Below are positions 25,601 through 33,723 of a DNA stretch of 64,000 nucleotides, piece after piece (the stretch's first letter is position 1; each line of letters opens with the position of its first letter). The notes below the pieces were generated by a model that was not told where the DNA came from, made no database searches, and was given only the letters and a program-made list of their open reading frames with translations. The DNA lies in NCBI GenBank assembly GCA_009692585.1, contig SHYX01000002.1, positions 124,001-188,000 of the forward strand, read 5' to 3'. Made by a program: the position numbers and the translations under genes. Source of the DNA: Myxococcales bacterium. GTDB taxonomy: Bacteria > Myxococcota > UBA796 > SXON01.

Positions 25601-25732
25601 GGGGATCATCTCAAGCAGGCCCGTACCCTCAAAGACGGCGGCGGGCTGCGCATATGCGGGGTTGGCAGCGGTAGACACTGCCACGATGGCGGCGGTGAGA
25701 GACAGTCCGAGGACAAGAGACAGCTTGTGCAT
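22670..25732 (-). CDS. Large Ig-like-repeat outer-membrane protein
   Basis: The 1020-residue protein has a clear signal peptide (MHKLSLVLGLSLTAAIVAVS, cleavage after AYA near 28). Roughly seven beta-sandwich repeats of the invasin/filamin type follow, recognisable by recurring phrases such as GAVGALTDAGGGLYRLAYTPP, GTVENVTNLGGGQFSALYT, GTIGPAKHEGNGIYTAIFSP and GTVGPVTDLGGGSYEASLSV. A 12-residue polyproline (about 753-764) leads to a C-terminal domain of about 220 residues that looks like a small outer-membrane beta-barrel ending in GFQL. It could be a cell-surface or periplasm-spanning scaffold. Invasin and intimin have the barrel at the N-terminus, so this order is the reverse. Confidence 0.75.
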   Translation of the reverse strand: MHKLSLVLGLSLTAAIVAVSTAANPAYAQPAAVFEGTGLLEMIPASAIVGDGSTQADLYVMALDANGVPIAGLALKPSVSSGAVGALTDAGGGLYRLAYTPPKVEARATITLSLKGKIGKETAQKNWNFSVAPPRSQRLSAAANPARMTLGQDRTATLSFNLAGGDRQALAGVDLIISANTGTVENVTNLGGGQFSALYTAPASNFPQVALITVADKRDASLTYGALAIPLWSKIDFPVTVAPGARAIINIGDQQFGPIQADAQGRARVPILVAPGASAAEKISIGIDGKSVAEPMDLKPPEGKRISFVPTAVALPGDARVQVPVHAMVVTRDGKPDASAAVVFSTTGGTIGPAKHEGNGIYTAIFSPPTTASATQVTLTSALADRPEFQNASVTLSLVSVRPAKVDLTAEPTRLPASAEGFKLFAKVTGPDGVGLGARTITIGASGARIKGEVKDLRNGDYQALFTTTGNGPVEVTASVAAPITGNPLARLLIVPARTRVANDGMSAAPVTIVSVDEYGYPVPNVPLAVKLTNGDGTMPQQATTNGEGLAQVFYTAGRKAGLVTFEVSAGDLLSAAALVQVPESLTLPTLPIAGAKADARLVAEWDKALSEVRIEREGSTAAVMAPAVVTAGGAIRPSRVAMVSDPASLSPGGTVKLRVTVSDDQGRGVAGQTLDFMVNAGTVGPVTDLGGGSYEASLSVPVGAAGDVKVSVATSDGTTSSFMRVPVGGAAAAWSSGTPYTTTTAVDPYAAKPPPPPPPPPPPPVVVAPPPPVATATTTTVTPRSGAPFLRIRAGFEGALYDYDQKPLTKATVLFPNELKLSSPAYGAHLQGRVFLPMFRYVGAEADFSAVSYSLDPKPLCVALDNQCSQEGLVSDTVLSTRVVGIGRYVTSGPNQFGVGARVGWGISDVQTFSIKGGQEIQLDQLNINSLILGGELSVDVSDKLFAVVSYSHHLAGGSQPWNHDVDAEVGYAFLPWLYASVGYDGAFRTIGIENNAGATVGELTDSTNGGVLSVGFQL

Positions 25733-25758
25733 ACTTGGGCTCCGCAGCGAGGCGCGCT

Positions 25759-25786
25759 AAGGTACTTCGTGCAAGATTCATGTCAA
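25759..25786 (-). promoter_or_regulatory. Promoter candidate of the Ig-repeat protein gene
   Basis: Minus-strand TTGACA (25786-25781) is followed after 16 bp by TACCTT (25764-25759). The leader of about 25 bases has GGAG before the ATG. This is one of the best-looking promoters in the window. It overlaps the ATG at 25780 of the divergent methyltransferase gene. Confidence 0.5.
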
Positions 25787-26529
25787 CGAGGGGAGTGACC
25801 GACTCCACGATCTTGCGAGCCTTTGACCGTGAGGCCGGAGGGTACGCGGAGCGTTGGGACGTTAGCCCGCTGGTCCAGTTCTGGCGAGGCCGGGTGCTGG
25901 CTCGGGTGCTCGCTGCGGTGCCTTTCGGCGCCCGCGTGGCCGATCTGGGCTGCGGCATCGGTACCGACGCGCGGCTGCTCGTGGCGGGGGGCTACCGGGT
26001 GATGGCGCTCGATGGCTCCGGCGAAATGGTCGCCCGGGCCCGCGCCCGCGGGGTCCCGGCGCTGGTGGCGCCCTTGGCGGAGGCGCCTTCCGCCCTCGGC
26101 GGCGGCTACGATGCCGTCGTCTGCAACTTCGGCGTGCTCAACTGCCTGGGGTCGCTCGCGCCGCTGAGTGCCGCCGTCGGTGGCCTGCTCGGCCCCGGCG
26201 GGCATATCTTCCTGGTCTGGATGTCGCGCCACTGCCCGGCTGACAGTCTGGCCCGTGTGCGGCGGGGGCTCAGGCCACGTCGCGGGCGGCGGCAGGCCAC
26301 CGTCGCCGGCGTGCAGGTCGAGCTGACCTGGTGGTCGGTGGCCGAGGTGGTGGCGGCGCTGGGCCGCTCGGTCCGCGTTCGCCGGGTCGAAGCCGTCGGA
26401 CTCCTGGATCCGCCCCCTGACCTGGGCGGCAGGCTGGGTTGGCGTTCGGCCGCGGAGGTCCGCGTCGCCAGTCTGCCGGGACTGCGCCACCTCGGCGATC
26501 ATACGCTGGTCCATGCGGTCCGCTCGTGA
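25780..26529 (+). CDS. Class I SAM-dependent methyltransferase
   Basis: The 249-residue protein contains the SAM-binding motif I ADLGCGIGTD (54-63), the acidic end of strand 2 (ALDGS) and a YDAVVCNFGVLNCLG motif IV, as in small-molecule methyltransferases. The substrate is unknown. The next gene, a B12-type radical SAM protein, begins inside its stop codon (GTGA), so the two probably modify the same compound. An alternative GTG start at 25795 sits directly after GAGGGGA. Confidence 0.85.
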   Translation: MSTRGVTDSTILRAFDREAGGYAERWDVSPLVQFWRGRVLARVLAAVPFGARVADLGCGIGTDARLLVAGGYRVMALDGSGEMVARARARGVPALVAPLAEAPSALGGGYDAVVCNFGVLNCLGSLAPLSAAVGGLLGPGGHIFLVWMSRHCPADSLARVRRGLRPRRGRRQATVAGVQVELTWWSVAEVVAALGRSVRVRRVEAVGLLDPPPDLGGRLGWRSAAEVRVASLPGLRHLGDHTLVHAVRS

Positions 26530-27983
26530 GGGTGGTGTGCTTCAACCCGCGAGCGCAGCGCTCGCACCGGCGCCTGCCCCTCTCGGTGCTGCACCTGTCT
26601 CGCGGGATTCCGCCCCACCTTCCGGTGCAGATCATCGACGGTAACGTGGATCCCGACGCGGTCCACGCGCTCCGTGCAGCCTGCGCCGAGGGAAAAGTGG
26701 TGTTGTTGGTGACGGTCATGCCTGGGCCGCAATTACGCGTCGCGACACCTCTATGTCGAGAGCTCAAGGCGCGCAACCCCGAACTCGTCGTGGTGTGGGG
26801 CGGGTACTTCCCGTCCGTCCACCCCGAGGCGGCCGCGCGGGACGCTGGCGTCGATGTGGTGGTCATCGGGCAGGGGGAGGGGACGATCGGGGAGTTGCTT
26901 GGGGCGCTCGAGCAGGACGCGGACCGCCTTGTTGCCGGAACGGCGATGTGGAGTGGCGCGCGGCTGGTTCGTGGCGATGCGCGGGCCATCGTCCCCAGCG
27001 AGCGGTACGGAGCCACCCCGTTTCACTCGGTGCCCATGGAGCGCTACGCGGCGAGCACCTTCCTCGGTGAGCGAACATTCAACCTCCATACGAGCGTGGG
27101 TTGTCCCTTCCTGTGCAACTTCTGTGCGGTGGTCAACCTGTACGCGGGCCGGTGGCTCCCGGACTCGGCCACGCACATCGTCGGTGAGGTGCAAACCCTG
27201 GTCTCCCGCTACGGGGCGGACGCAATCGAATTCCATGACAACAACTTCTTCGCCTGGGAACGGCGCTGCCGTGACGTCGCCGACGGACTCCGCAGCATGG
27301 GGATTCGGTACTGGGGAGAAGGGCGCGTGGACACGATGCTCGGCTTTTCCGGCGCCACCTGGGAGGCTATGTCGGCGTCTGGACTGGCGATGGTCTTCTT
27401 CGGCGCCGAAAGCGGTGACGACGAGGCGCTCGCCCGCATGGACAAGGGTGGGCTGCAGACGGCGGACACGCGCGCGCTCAATCGGCTCGCCCTGCGCCAT
27501 GGCGTCATCCCGGAGTTCAGCTTCGTGCTCGGCAATGCCGCCGACCCCGAACGCGACGTGAACATGAGCCTCGAGCTGATTCGGGCCCTCAAGAAGGACA
27601 ACCCGGCGTGTGAGATCATCCTGTACCTCTACACGCCGGTGCCGTTGCCCGGCCAGTGGGACGAGGCGAAGCGACTCGGCATGGCCTTCCCGGAGACGCT
27701 CGACGCTTGGCTCGCGCCACCGTGGTCCGATTTCGATCACCGCCGCACCGAGAGCACGCCCTGGATGACGCGCGCCCTCCGCGAGCGGATCTACGACTTC
27801 GAGGCGGTGCTCAACGCTCGTTTCCCCAGCCGGACCGACCGCAACCTCGGATCGTGGCAGAGGCGGATGTTGTCGGTCTTTGCTCGGCCACGTTGGCGAC
27901 TCGGTCTGGACCGCTCGCCCGTGGAGTTGAAGCTCCTGCAGCGGGTTTGGGGCTACCGGCGACCGGAGGAGATGGGCTTCTGA
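26526..27983 (+). CDS. B12-binding-domain radical SAM protein
   Basis: The 485-residue protein starts with a cobalamin-binding-like Rossmann domain (about 1-150; VVVWGGYFPSVHPE, DVVVIGQGEGTIGELL). A radical SAM domain follows with the cluster motif CPFLCNFC (Cys 193, 197, 200). The AESGDDEALARMDKG and EFSFVLG motifs are typical of the TIM barrel. The domain order matches class B radical SAM enzymes, which methylate or rearrange unreactive carbons. Coupling to a methyltransferase suggests a tailoring pair. GTG 26526 overlaps the previous stop. The gene ends 86 bp before a convergent glycosyltransferase gene. Confidence 0.88.
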   Translation: MRVVCFNPRAQRSHRRLPLSVLHLSRGIPPHLPVQIIDGNVDPDAVHALRAACAEGKVVLLVTVMPGPQLRVATPLCRELKARNPELVVVWGGYFPSVHPEAAARDAGVDVVVIGQGEGTIGELLGALEQDADRLVAGTAMWSGARLVRGDARAIVPSERYGATPFHSVPMERYAASTFLGERTFNLHTSVGCPFLCNFCAVVNLYAGRWLPDSATHIVGEVQTLVSRYGADAIEFHDNNFFAWERRCRDVADGLRSMGIRYWGEGRVDTMLGFSGATWEAMSASGLAMVFFGAESGDDEALARMDKGGLQTADTRALNRLALRHGVIPEFSFVLGNAADPERDVNMSLELIRALKKDNPACEIILYLYTPVPLPGQWDEAKRLGMAFPETLDAWLAPPWSDFDHRRTESTPWMTRALRERIYDFEAVLNARFPSRTDRNLGSWQRRMLSVFARPRWRLGLDRSPVELKLLQRVWGYRRPEEMGF

Positions 27984-28034
27984 CGCCGATCGCGCGGGGA
28001 TGGGTGTTCCATCTGCCTCGAAGCCGTCCGTCGC

Positions 28035-28053
28035 CGCCCTTCGACCGAGGGCG
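28035..28053. terminator. Hairpin in convergent gap
   Basis: CGCCCT-TCGACCG-AGGGCG gives a 6-bp stem, which can extend on both sides past one bulge. It lies in the 86-bp gap between the radical SAM gene and the glycosyltransferase gene. No T-tract. Confidence 0.3.
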
Positions 28054-28069
28054 CGGTGCCGGCTGAGCC

Positions 28070-29128
28070 TCACCGGGCGAGGGTGAGCAGGAGCCGCTCG
28101 TACGCCATCCAGGTGGCGTTCCATCGGTACCGGCTCACCCATTCTCGCCCCTGGGCCCCGCGCCGCGCACGCTCCGCGGGGTCGTTGGCCAGCCGGAGCA
28201 TCGCGTCTCTGAGCCCCACGATGTCGTCCCGGGGGACCGCGAAGGTGTGCCCCCCCGTCGATTCCCGCACCGCGTCATCGTCGAAGTTGACGACCGGTAG
28301 CCCCACCGCCATCGCTTCGACGGCGCCGTACCCGAAGCCCTCGGGCATGCGGGTTGGAAACAACGCGACGTCGGCCGACTGGTACCAGGGCAGGACGTCG
28401 GGCACGTCGAAGTGGAAGCCGACCGGCAGTTGCCAGGCTTGCAGGCGGAGCTGGTCGGCGTAGCGCTGGTCGACGATGGTGCCGACGATGTCCAACCGGA
28501 GGTGAGTCCGTTGGTCCGGTCGCATCCGGGCCAGTGCGTCCAGCGCACAATGCTGGCCCTTGCCCGGCATGATGCGGCTGACGTGCACGAAGCGGAGCTC
28601 GGCGTCCGGGGCGCGTGGTGCCGGGCGGAAGTGGTCGAGCGCCACGCCATTGGGGATGGTCACCACCTTTTCCGGGGGCACCCCGATTCGGAGGAGCGCC
28701 GAACGGGTGGTCTCGGACACCGCCACGACGCGCGCCAGTGCGGAGGACTGGGCCCGATAAAACGTACGTCTCGCCGCGGCCGCGGTGCCGCCGACGGTCC
28801 CCCCGAAGTTCAGGTCGTGCACGATGGTGACCGTCGGCACCCCCGGCACCACCACCTCGATCGAGTTGCTGACGACGACCTCGGGGCGGACGCGCCTCGC
28901 GGTCGAGATGGCGGCGAGTGCCATCCGCGCCCACGCCGAGGCGGTGCGTCCGCGAAGGTCCACGGCCGTCGCGTCGGCGGGAACGCCGGTCCGGTCGTGG
29001 CGGAAGCCGCACACCAGGTGCACGTCGTGTCCGGCGCGCCGGGCCTCGGCCACCAGGTTCTCGAAAACGGTCTCGGTGCCGCTGCGCACGTCGGGCGGGT
29101 ACCGTCTTGCGACAAAGAGTAGCTTCAA
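28070..29128 (-). CDS. Glycosyltransferase family 4-like (GT-B fold)
   Basis: The 352-residue enzyme begins MKLLFVARRYPPDVRSGTET, the N-terminal glycine loop of GT4 enzymes. The second Rossmann half has RFVHVSRIMPGKGQHCALDAL and the donor-binding Glu motif PEGFGYGAVEAMAVGLPVV. It likely transfers a sugar from a nucleotide donor onto an envelope acceptor. The start is TTG at 29128, overlapping the upstream stop (TTGA), so it is translationally coupled to the phosphodiesterase-like gene. It is the last gene of a four-gene envelope cluster. Confidence 0.88.
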   Translation of the reverse strand: MKLLFVARRYPPDVRSGTETVFENLVAEARRAGHDVHLVCGFRHDRTGVPADATAVDLRGRTASAWARMALAAISTARRVRPEVVVSNSIEVVVPGVPTVTIVHDLNFGGTVGGTAAAARRTFYRAQSSALARVVAVSETTRSALLRIGVPPEKVVTIPNGVALDHFRPAPRAPDAELRFVHVSRIMPGKGQHCALDALARMRPDQRTHLRLDIVGTIVDQRYADQLRLQAWQLPVGFHFDVPDVLPWYQSADVALFPTRMPEGFGYGAVEAMAVGLPVVNFDDDAVRESTGGHTFAVPRDDIVGLRDAMLRLANDPAERARRGAQGREWVSRYRWNATWMAYERLLLTLAR

Positions 29129-30816
29129 GGCTTTGATCCGTCGTCGATGTATCCCAACTCCTTCAGCATCGCCTCGTCGATTCCCGAGGCCCCCGAGGCG
29201 AAGCTCAATGTCGGCAGCAACCAGTCCCAGCTCGCGACGCGCGGAGACTCGGGCCACACCTGGGCCCGGCCGGGCATGTCCATCGCCGCGGGAAGCCCGG
29301 CACCGGCCAGGATCGTCGGCGCGGCGTCGAGCAGCGGAATGTCGCCCGCATCGATCCCTCTGGGCACATCGCCGCCGAGGGCGAGGAAGATGCCGTGCCT
29401 CTCGTGCATCCCGGTGTACGCCGCGGTCATGGTGACGTACTGTGCGATCGGCTCGCCGCCCACGGTTTCGCTGGCCAACCGCTCGGCCGAGAACGACTCG
29501 TCGGTGAGGGTGAGGGCGAGGCTGCCGTCGTCGTCCGGGAAGGCCGCGACCTCGTAGAAGGGCAAGCCGCCCCGGTCCACCAGCGACGTGAGCCATGTGC
29601 GTACGGTCGCCGCGCCTTCTGGCGAGCCGACCCCGACGACCAGCTTGTGGCCGAGCCTGGTGACGTCCACCGGGGCCACCGCGGCCGAGATGCGCGCCCG
29701 GAGCCGCTCCGTCTGGGGCAAGAACTGGCCGGCGGTTCCGGCGGAGTCCATGGCGGCAAAGCCATGGTCGCTCACGACGAGGATCCGACCGCTGGGTCCC
29801 GCTCGTTCCGCCAGCTCGCCGAGCAGCGCGTCGGCCTGGCGATAGGCGGCGCTCAGTTCGGTGCCGCCGGCCTCGTAGCGCTCCCAGTAGAGGTGGCTGA
29901 GGCCATCGATGGCGTAGTAGTTCAGGCTCGCGACGGATGGACGCTCGACGTACAGCTGCTCGATGAACACGTCGCGGTCGATGTCCCCCCGGAGCAACTG
30001 GAGGCTCACGTTGCGCGCGGCCTCGTCGGGGTTGCCGAGCCGGTCTCGCAGGGTCCAGCGCGCGGCGTCGACGAAGGTGCTGAGGCGCACCCCCACGTTC
30101 ACCAATCGTCGGACCCGCTCCCAACTCGCTCCTCGCGCCCCCACCGTCTTTCGGCGCTGGCGGTTCCCCAACTCCACCTCCTTGACGACGGCCAGCCGAG
30201 CCGGCCAGGTCTCGGGGGCGGGGGCGAGCCAGCCCGGGACCCAGAAGCCACCGTGCGCGAAGCGGCGGGGGGGGTAGTCGACGAGCCACTTGTAGAGCCC
30301 GACCGCGTCGCCGTTGTGCTCCGCGATGTCCCACCAGCGCGCGACGCGGCAGTCCGTGCTCTGCACGCGGAAGCCGCGCACGCCGTGGTCGCCGACGGGA
30401 CGGCCGCTGGCGATGGTGGTCCACAACAGCGGCGAGAACATCGGCTCCATGGAGATCAGGTTGGCGCGCGTCCCCTCCGCCAGGAGGCGGTGGAAGTTCG
30501 GCAGCGGCTCGCGATCGATCACCTGCCAGGTGGCCCCGTCGACACCGAAGACGAGCATGCGCGTCGGCAGCGCGCCGAGGCGGTCGCCCGCGGACCCCAA
30601 CCACGCGGCGGTCGCGCCGATGTAGGCGACGGCGGCCCAGCGCGCGCCGAGGCGCAGGCTGACGCCGGCTGCGGCGGGGATCGCGAAGCCCATCGCGACC
30701 CACGGCATGTCGTTGAACATCGGATGGGCGGCGTCGACCGCCGCGACCGCGACCGCAGCGACGACGGCGATGGCGGCTCCGAGCGAGAAGAGTCGTGGTC
30801 CGGCGCGCGCGTTCAT
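29125..30816 (-). CDS. Membrane-anchored alkaline-phosphatase-superfamily enzyme (phosphodiesterase type)
   Basis: Two or three membrane segments (within residues 1-75) precede a large catalytic domain of the type I phosphodiesterase/nucleotide pyrophosphatase kind. Motifs are VFGVDGATWQVID with PNFHRLL, the nucleophile Thr region SPLLWTTIASGRPVGDHGV, LNYYAIDGLSHLYWERYE, and VVSDHGF for metal binding. The length is 563 residues from ATG 30816, which overlaps the upstream stop (ATGA). The catalytic part probably faces the periplasm and may cleave or transfer a phosphate-linked group on a lipid or sugar. The substrate is inferred only from neighbours. Confidence 0.82.
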   Translation of the reverse strand: MNARAGPRLFSLGAAIAVVAAVAVAAVDAAHPMFNDMPWVAMGFAIPAAAGVSLRLGARWAAVAYIGATAAWLGSAGDRLGALPTRMLVFGVDGATWQVIDREPLPNFHRLLAEGTRANLISMEPMFSPLLWTTIASGRPVGDHGVRGFRVQSTDCRVARWWDIAEHNGDAVGLYKWLVDYPPRRFAHGGFWVPGWLAPAPETWPARLAVVKEVELGNRQRRKTVGARGASWERVRRLVNVGVRLSTFVDAARWTLRDRLGNPDEAARNVSLQLLRGDIDRDVFIEQLYVERPSVASLNYYAIDGLSHLYWERYEAGGTELSAAYRQADALLGELAERAGPSGRILVVSDHGFAAMDSAGTAGQFLPQTERLRARISAAVAPVDVTRLGHKLVVGVGSPEGAATVRTWLTSLVDRGGLPFYEVAAFPDDDGSLALTLTDESFSAERLASETVGGEPIAQYVTMTAAYTGMHERHGIFLALGGDVPRGIDAGDIPLLDAAPTILAGAGLPAAMDMPGRAQVWPESPRVASWDWLLPTLSFASGASGIDEAMLKELGYIDDGSKP

Positions 30817-31745
30817 CGGATGAGTCCCCCGGGCTGGAACTCGTCCCAGAAGAGCCAGGCCTCGGGGTGGCGCGTGAGGATCAGGCTCAACCACGCGGCG
30901 GTGAAATCGGCCCCGGCCTCCAAGGCGGCCGCCAGGGCGCCGCTCCGGTCGACCGGCACCTCGGCGCCGATGAAACTGGCGTGGCGCCGGGGGTCCAGGG
31001 GGTCGCGGGCCGTGTAGAGCGTGTGGATGCGAGCGCCGGTGCGGTGCGCCAGCCAGAACGGCGTGACCGGCACCCCCATCGTCTGCCCCAGCACGCGGCG
31101 GTCGAGCCGCCTCCCCAACTCCCGACCTCCGCCGGTTCCATCGCAAGCGGTCAGTAGTACGGATCCGGCTTCCAGCGTGCGCAGAAGCCCCCGAAGGAAG
31201 GCCCCCCCGTCGTGAAGGGTCACCTTCATGCGCGCCTCGAGGCAGGATCGCCGGGCCGCCGCCCAGCGTCCCGTCGCCGACCGCTCCATGTCGGTGACCC
31301 CGCCGCCCACCTGCCCGACCTGCCGTCCCAGCGCGCCGAGCACCGCCAGGGGCAGTTGTGCCGGGCCCATGTGCGGGTGCATGAGCACGACGCCCTTGCC
31401 ATCACGTTCGGCTCGGTCCAGGTGCTCCACGCCCTCGATGCGCAGCCAATGCTGCCAGTTGCCTGCACTCAGTCGGCCGAAGGCGAAGGATGCGTACTGG
31501 TTGCAGAAGTGTGAGCCGAACGCCTCCAGGGCGATGGCGTCCAGGTCGTTGCGAAGGGGGAACGCCCGGCGCAGGTTCGCCACGACCGCGGCCTTCTTGG
31601 TGCGCGACACCCTGCCGGCGACACGTCCGAGTCGTCGGGTCAGGCGGTAGTCCCAGCCCGGCGGCGCAGCCTCCAACACCTGGCGCCACGGCCCCCACAC
31701 CAGCCGGCGATACCCGTCCTTCATCGGTGATTCCGGGATCACCAC
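30813..31745 (-). CDS. LpxL/HtrB-type lysophospholipid or lipid A acyltransferase
   Basis: The 310-residue protein has the acyltransferase pattern of the lipid A family. A central GKGVVLMHPHMGPAQLPLAVLG (about 117-138) stands where LpxL has HFGNWE. Here the HX4D/E acid is Gln (H125-MGPA-Q130), so it belongs to a variant subgroup or uses another residue. ACDGTGGGRELGRR and the closing RHPEAWLFWDEF also fit the family. GTG 31745 is one base past the sulfatase stop; ATG 31724 is an alternative start. It likely acylates a lipid on the inner membrane. Confidence 0.78.
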   Translation of the reverse strand: MVIPESPMKDGYRRLVWGPWRQVLEAAPPGWDYRLTRRLGRVAGRVSRTKKAAVVANLRRAFPLRNDLDAIALEAFGSHFCNQYASFAFGRLSAGNWQHWLRIEGVEHLDRAERDGKGVVLMHPHMGPAQLPLAVLGALGRQVGQVGGGVTDMERSATGRWAAARRSCLEARMKVTLHDGGAFLRGLLRTLEAGSVLLTACDGTGGGRELGRRLDRRVLGQTMGVPVTPFWLAHRTGARIHTLYTARDPLDPRRHASFIGAEVPVDRSGALAAALEAGADFTAAWLSLILTRHPEAWLFWDEFQPGGLIR

Positions 31746-31746
31746 G

Positions 31747-33714
31747 TCATGGCTCCAGGTACCCGAGGGCTTCCAGGCGCGCCCGCTCTTCGTTGCTCAG
31801 AGGGGTGGCGGAGCGACTGCTGTCGCTTTGGAGCAGTCGCTGGCTCTCCACGCGGAGCCGGTCGACCTCCGCGATTCGCTCCGCATCAGCCTCCCAGGCC
31901 CCCGCGACGTCTGTCGTGCCGCGGGGATCGTTCTTCAGATCGAAGCCTTCGCCGCGCGCGTCGAACTCGCGCTGCACCCAGCGAGCGGCGCCGGTCCGCA
32001 ATCCGGCGAGGCGCCACTGCGGCTGGGAGATGCGCCCCGCCTGGCGCTCGACCAGGTTGGTGGCCCGGTCGAAGCACAGCGCGGCCGCCGTCTCCCGCGG
32101 TTCGACCAGCACGTTGCGGCCGGTCATGCCGTCGGTCGGCAGCCCCATCAGGCCAAGCAGGATGGGGGCGAGATCACTGCCTTCGACGGGTGACTGGATC
32201 AGGCGTGGGGCCAGTCTGCCGGGCCAACGGATGGCGAAGGGCACGCGCAAGCTCGTCTCGTACAAGTCGTCCCCGTGGTTGAACCAGACCCCGTGCTCTC
32301 CCAGAGACTCGCCGTGATCGCCGATGGCGACGACGATGGTGTTGGCCGGAACGGCGTCCATCAAGCGCCCCAGTTGCCGGTCGGCGTAGCTGACCTCGCC
32401 GTCGTACTGGCTCAAGACGTAGTTGAGGTCGGTGATCCCGACGAGAGAGGGCAGCAGGTAGCGGGCGACGTGGGTGACGTCGCGCATGGAGGTGTGGCTG
32501 GGATCGCGCGGATCTCCGGCGTAGTAGGCCGTGTCCCACGGTGGGGGTGGAGCGTAGGGTCCGTGGGCGTCGAACAGATGTACCCAGGCAAACCAGGGAC
32601 CCGTCTGCGTTTGGAGCCACGCGAGCGCCCGATCCGTCGTCAGACCGCCTCGCCGCTCCAACACCCAGTCCGGGTCGCGGTGACGGTGGGCCATGTCGAG
32701 CGCACGGGAGACGAAGAGCTCGCGGGCCCCGGGGAACAGGCCGAAATCGTCGTCGTAGACCGAAAATCCGCGTGAGAAGCCGAGGTCGCTGTCGAGCACG
32801 TAGGCGCTCACGAAGGCCGCGGTGGCCCAACCCGCCCGGTGCAGGCGCTCGGCAAGCAGCGGGGTGTCGCCCGGCAGCGGGACCCCGTTGAGGAGGACGC
32901 CGTTGTCCCAGGGACCCGTCCCCGACAGCATCGCCGCGTGGCTCGGGCCGGTCACCGCGGCCACCGCAGAGGCCGCCTCGAAGAGGACCCCCTCCTCGGC
33001 GAGTTGGTCGAAATGGCGGGTGTCGATGGCGGTGTTTCCATAAGCGCCCATCCGGTCGGCGCGCACGGTGTCGAGGGTCACCAAGAGGACGTTCGGCGAG
33101 CCGGGCGGCGCCGTGGTCGCAGTTGGAGGGATCGCCGAGCCGGCGGACCAGGCCCACGCCGCGCCCAACACCGCCAGCAGCATCACCGCGCTCACGACGT
33201 TCCTCAGACCGCGAGCCGCCTGGTAGATGCCGAGGGCGGCGGCGCTGACCCCGCCGCTCAGCGCCAGCCACGCCAGGAGGCTGCCCTGGAGCGGCCCCGC
33301 CTCGGTGAACGGAGCTGGGTCGGTGAAGATGTCGATGGCCAACTCGGCCGCCGCCATGACGGTGACACCGAGCAGGAAGGCGGCCCACCGCGACCGTCCG
33401 AGCGGCCGTGGCGGTGCGACGGCCAGCGCGACCCCCACCAGGGCGCCGAGGGCGGCGGTGCAAAGCACGCCCGAGGTGATGAGCAGCAGCACGCCGCCCG
33501 CGCCGACGTCGAGCCGCCCGCCGGTCACCGCCCGCACCGCGTCGAATCCTCCCACCGACCCGGCGCCCAGGGCGGCGAAGATCACCCGCTCGCGCGCGAG
33601 TACCCAGCGTCGTGGCAACTCCGTCATCGGCCGCTCTCGATAGCTCCGCGACCACGATCCCGCCAGCGCCTCGACAGTGCTCGCTGCCCGTGACAAGATA
33701 GTCGGTTGGTCCAC
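31747..33714 (-). CDS. Membrane sulfatase-family hydrolase or phosphotransferase
   Basis: Up to five N-terminal membrane helices (about 40-200) precede a sulfatase-fold domain: NVLLVTLDTVRADRMGAYG (metal site), the nucleophile region VTGPSHAAMLSG, VHLFDAHGPYAPP, and GDHGESLGEHG. The nucleophile position holds Thr, not the Cys/Ser of formylglycine sulfatases, so a phosphotransferase role on envelope lipids or glycans is likelier than sulfate hydrolysis. The length is 655 residues from GTG 33714, and ATG 33627 (MTELPRR) is an alternative. It is the first gene of the cluster 33714-28070. Confidence 0.82.
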   Translation of the reverse strand: MDQPTILSRAASTVEALAGSWSRSYRERPMTELPRRWVLARERVIFAALGAGSVGGFDAVRAVTGGRLDVGAGGVLLLITSGVLCTAALGALVGVALAVAPPRPLGRSRWAAFLLGVTVMAAAELAIDIFTDPAPFTEAGPLQGSLLAWLALSGGVSAAALGIYQAARGLRNVVSAVMLLAVLGAAWAWSAGSAIPPTATTAPPGSPNVLLVTLDTVRADRMGAYGNTAIDTRHFDQLAEEGVLFEAASAVAAVTGPSHAAMLSGTGPWDNGVLLNGVPLPGDTPLLAERLHRAGWATAAFVSAYVLDSDLGFSRGFSVYDDDFGLFPGARELFVSRALDMAHRHRDPDWVLERRGGLTTDRALAWLQTQTGPWFAWVHLFDAHGPYAPPPPWDTAYYAGDPRDPSHTSMRDVTHVARYLLPSLVGITDLNYVLSQYDGEVSYADRQLGRLMDAVPANTIVVAIGDHGESLGEHGVWFNHGDDLYETSLRVPFAIRWPGRLAPRLIQSPVEGSDLAPILLGLMGLPTDGMTGRNVLVEPRETAAALCFDRATNLVERQAGRISQPQWRLAGLRTGAARWVQREFDARGEGFDLKNDPRGTTDVAGAWEADAERIAEVDRLRVESQRLLQSDSSRSATPLSNEERARLEALGYLEP

Positions 33715-33723
33715 GAGGTTCTG

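Noticed and set aside
29395..31017. A 540-residue plus-strand frame opposite the phosphodiesterase-like gene
   Set aside because: It covers a gene with clear catalytic motifs on the minus strand, and its own sequence is low-information and Arg/Gly-rich.
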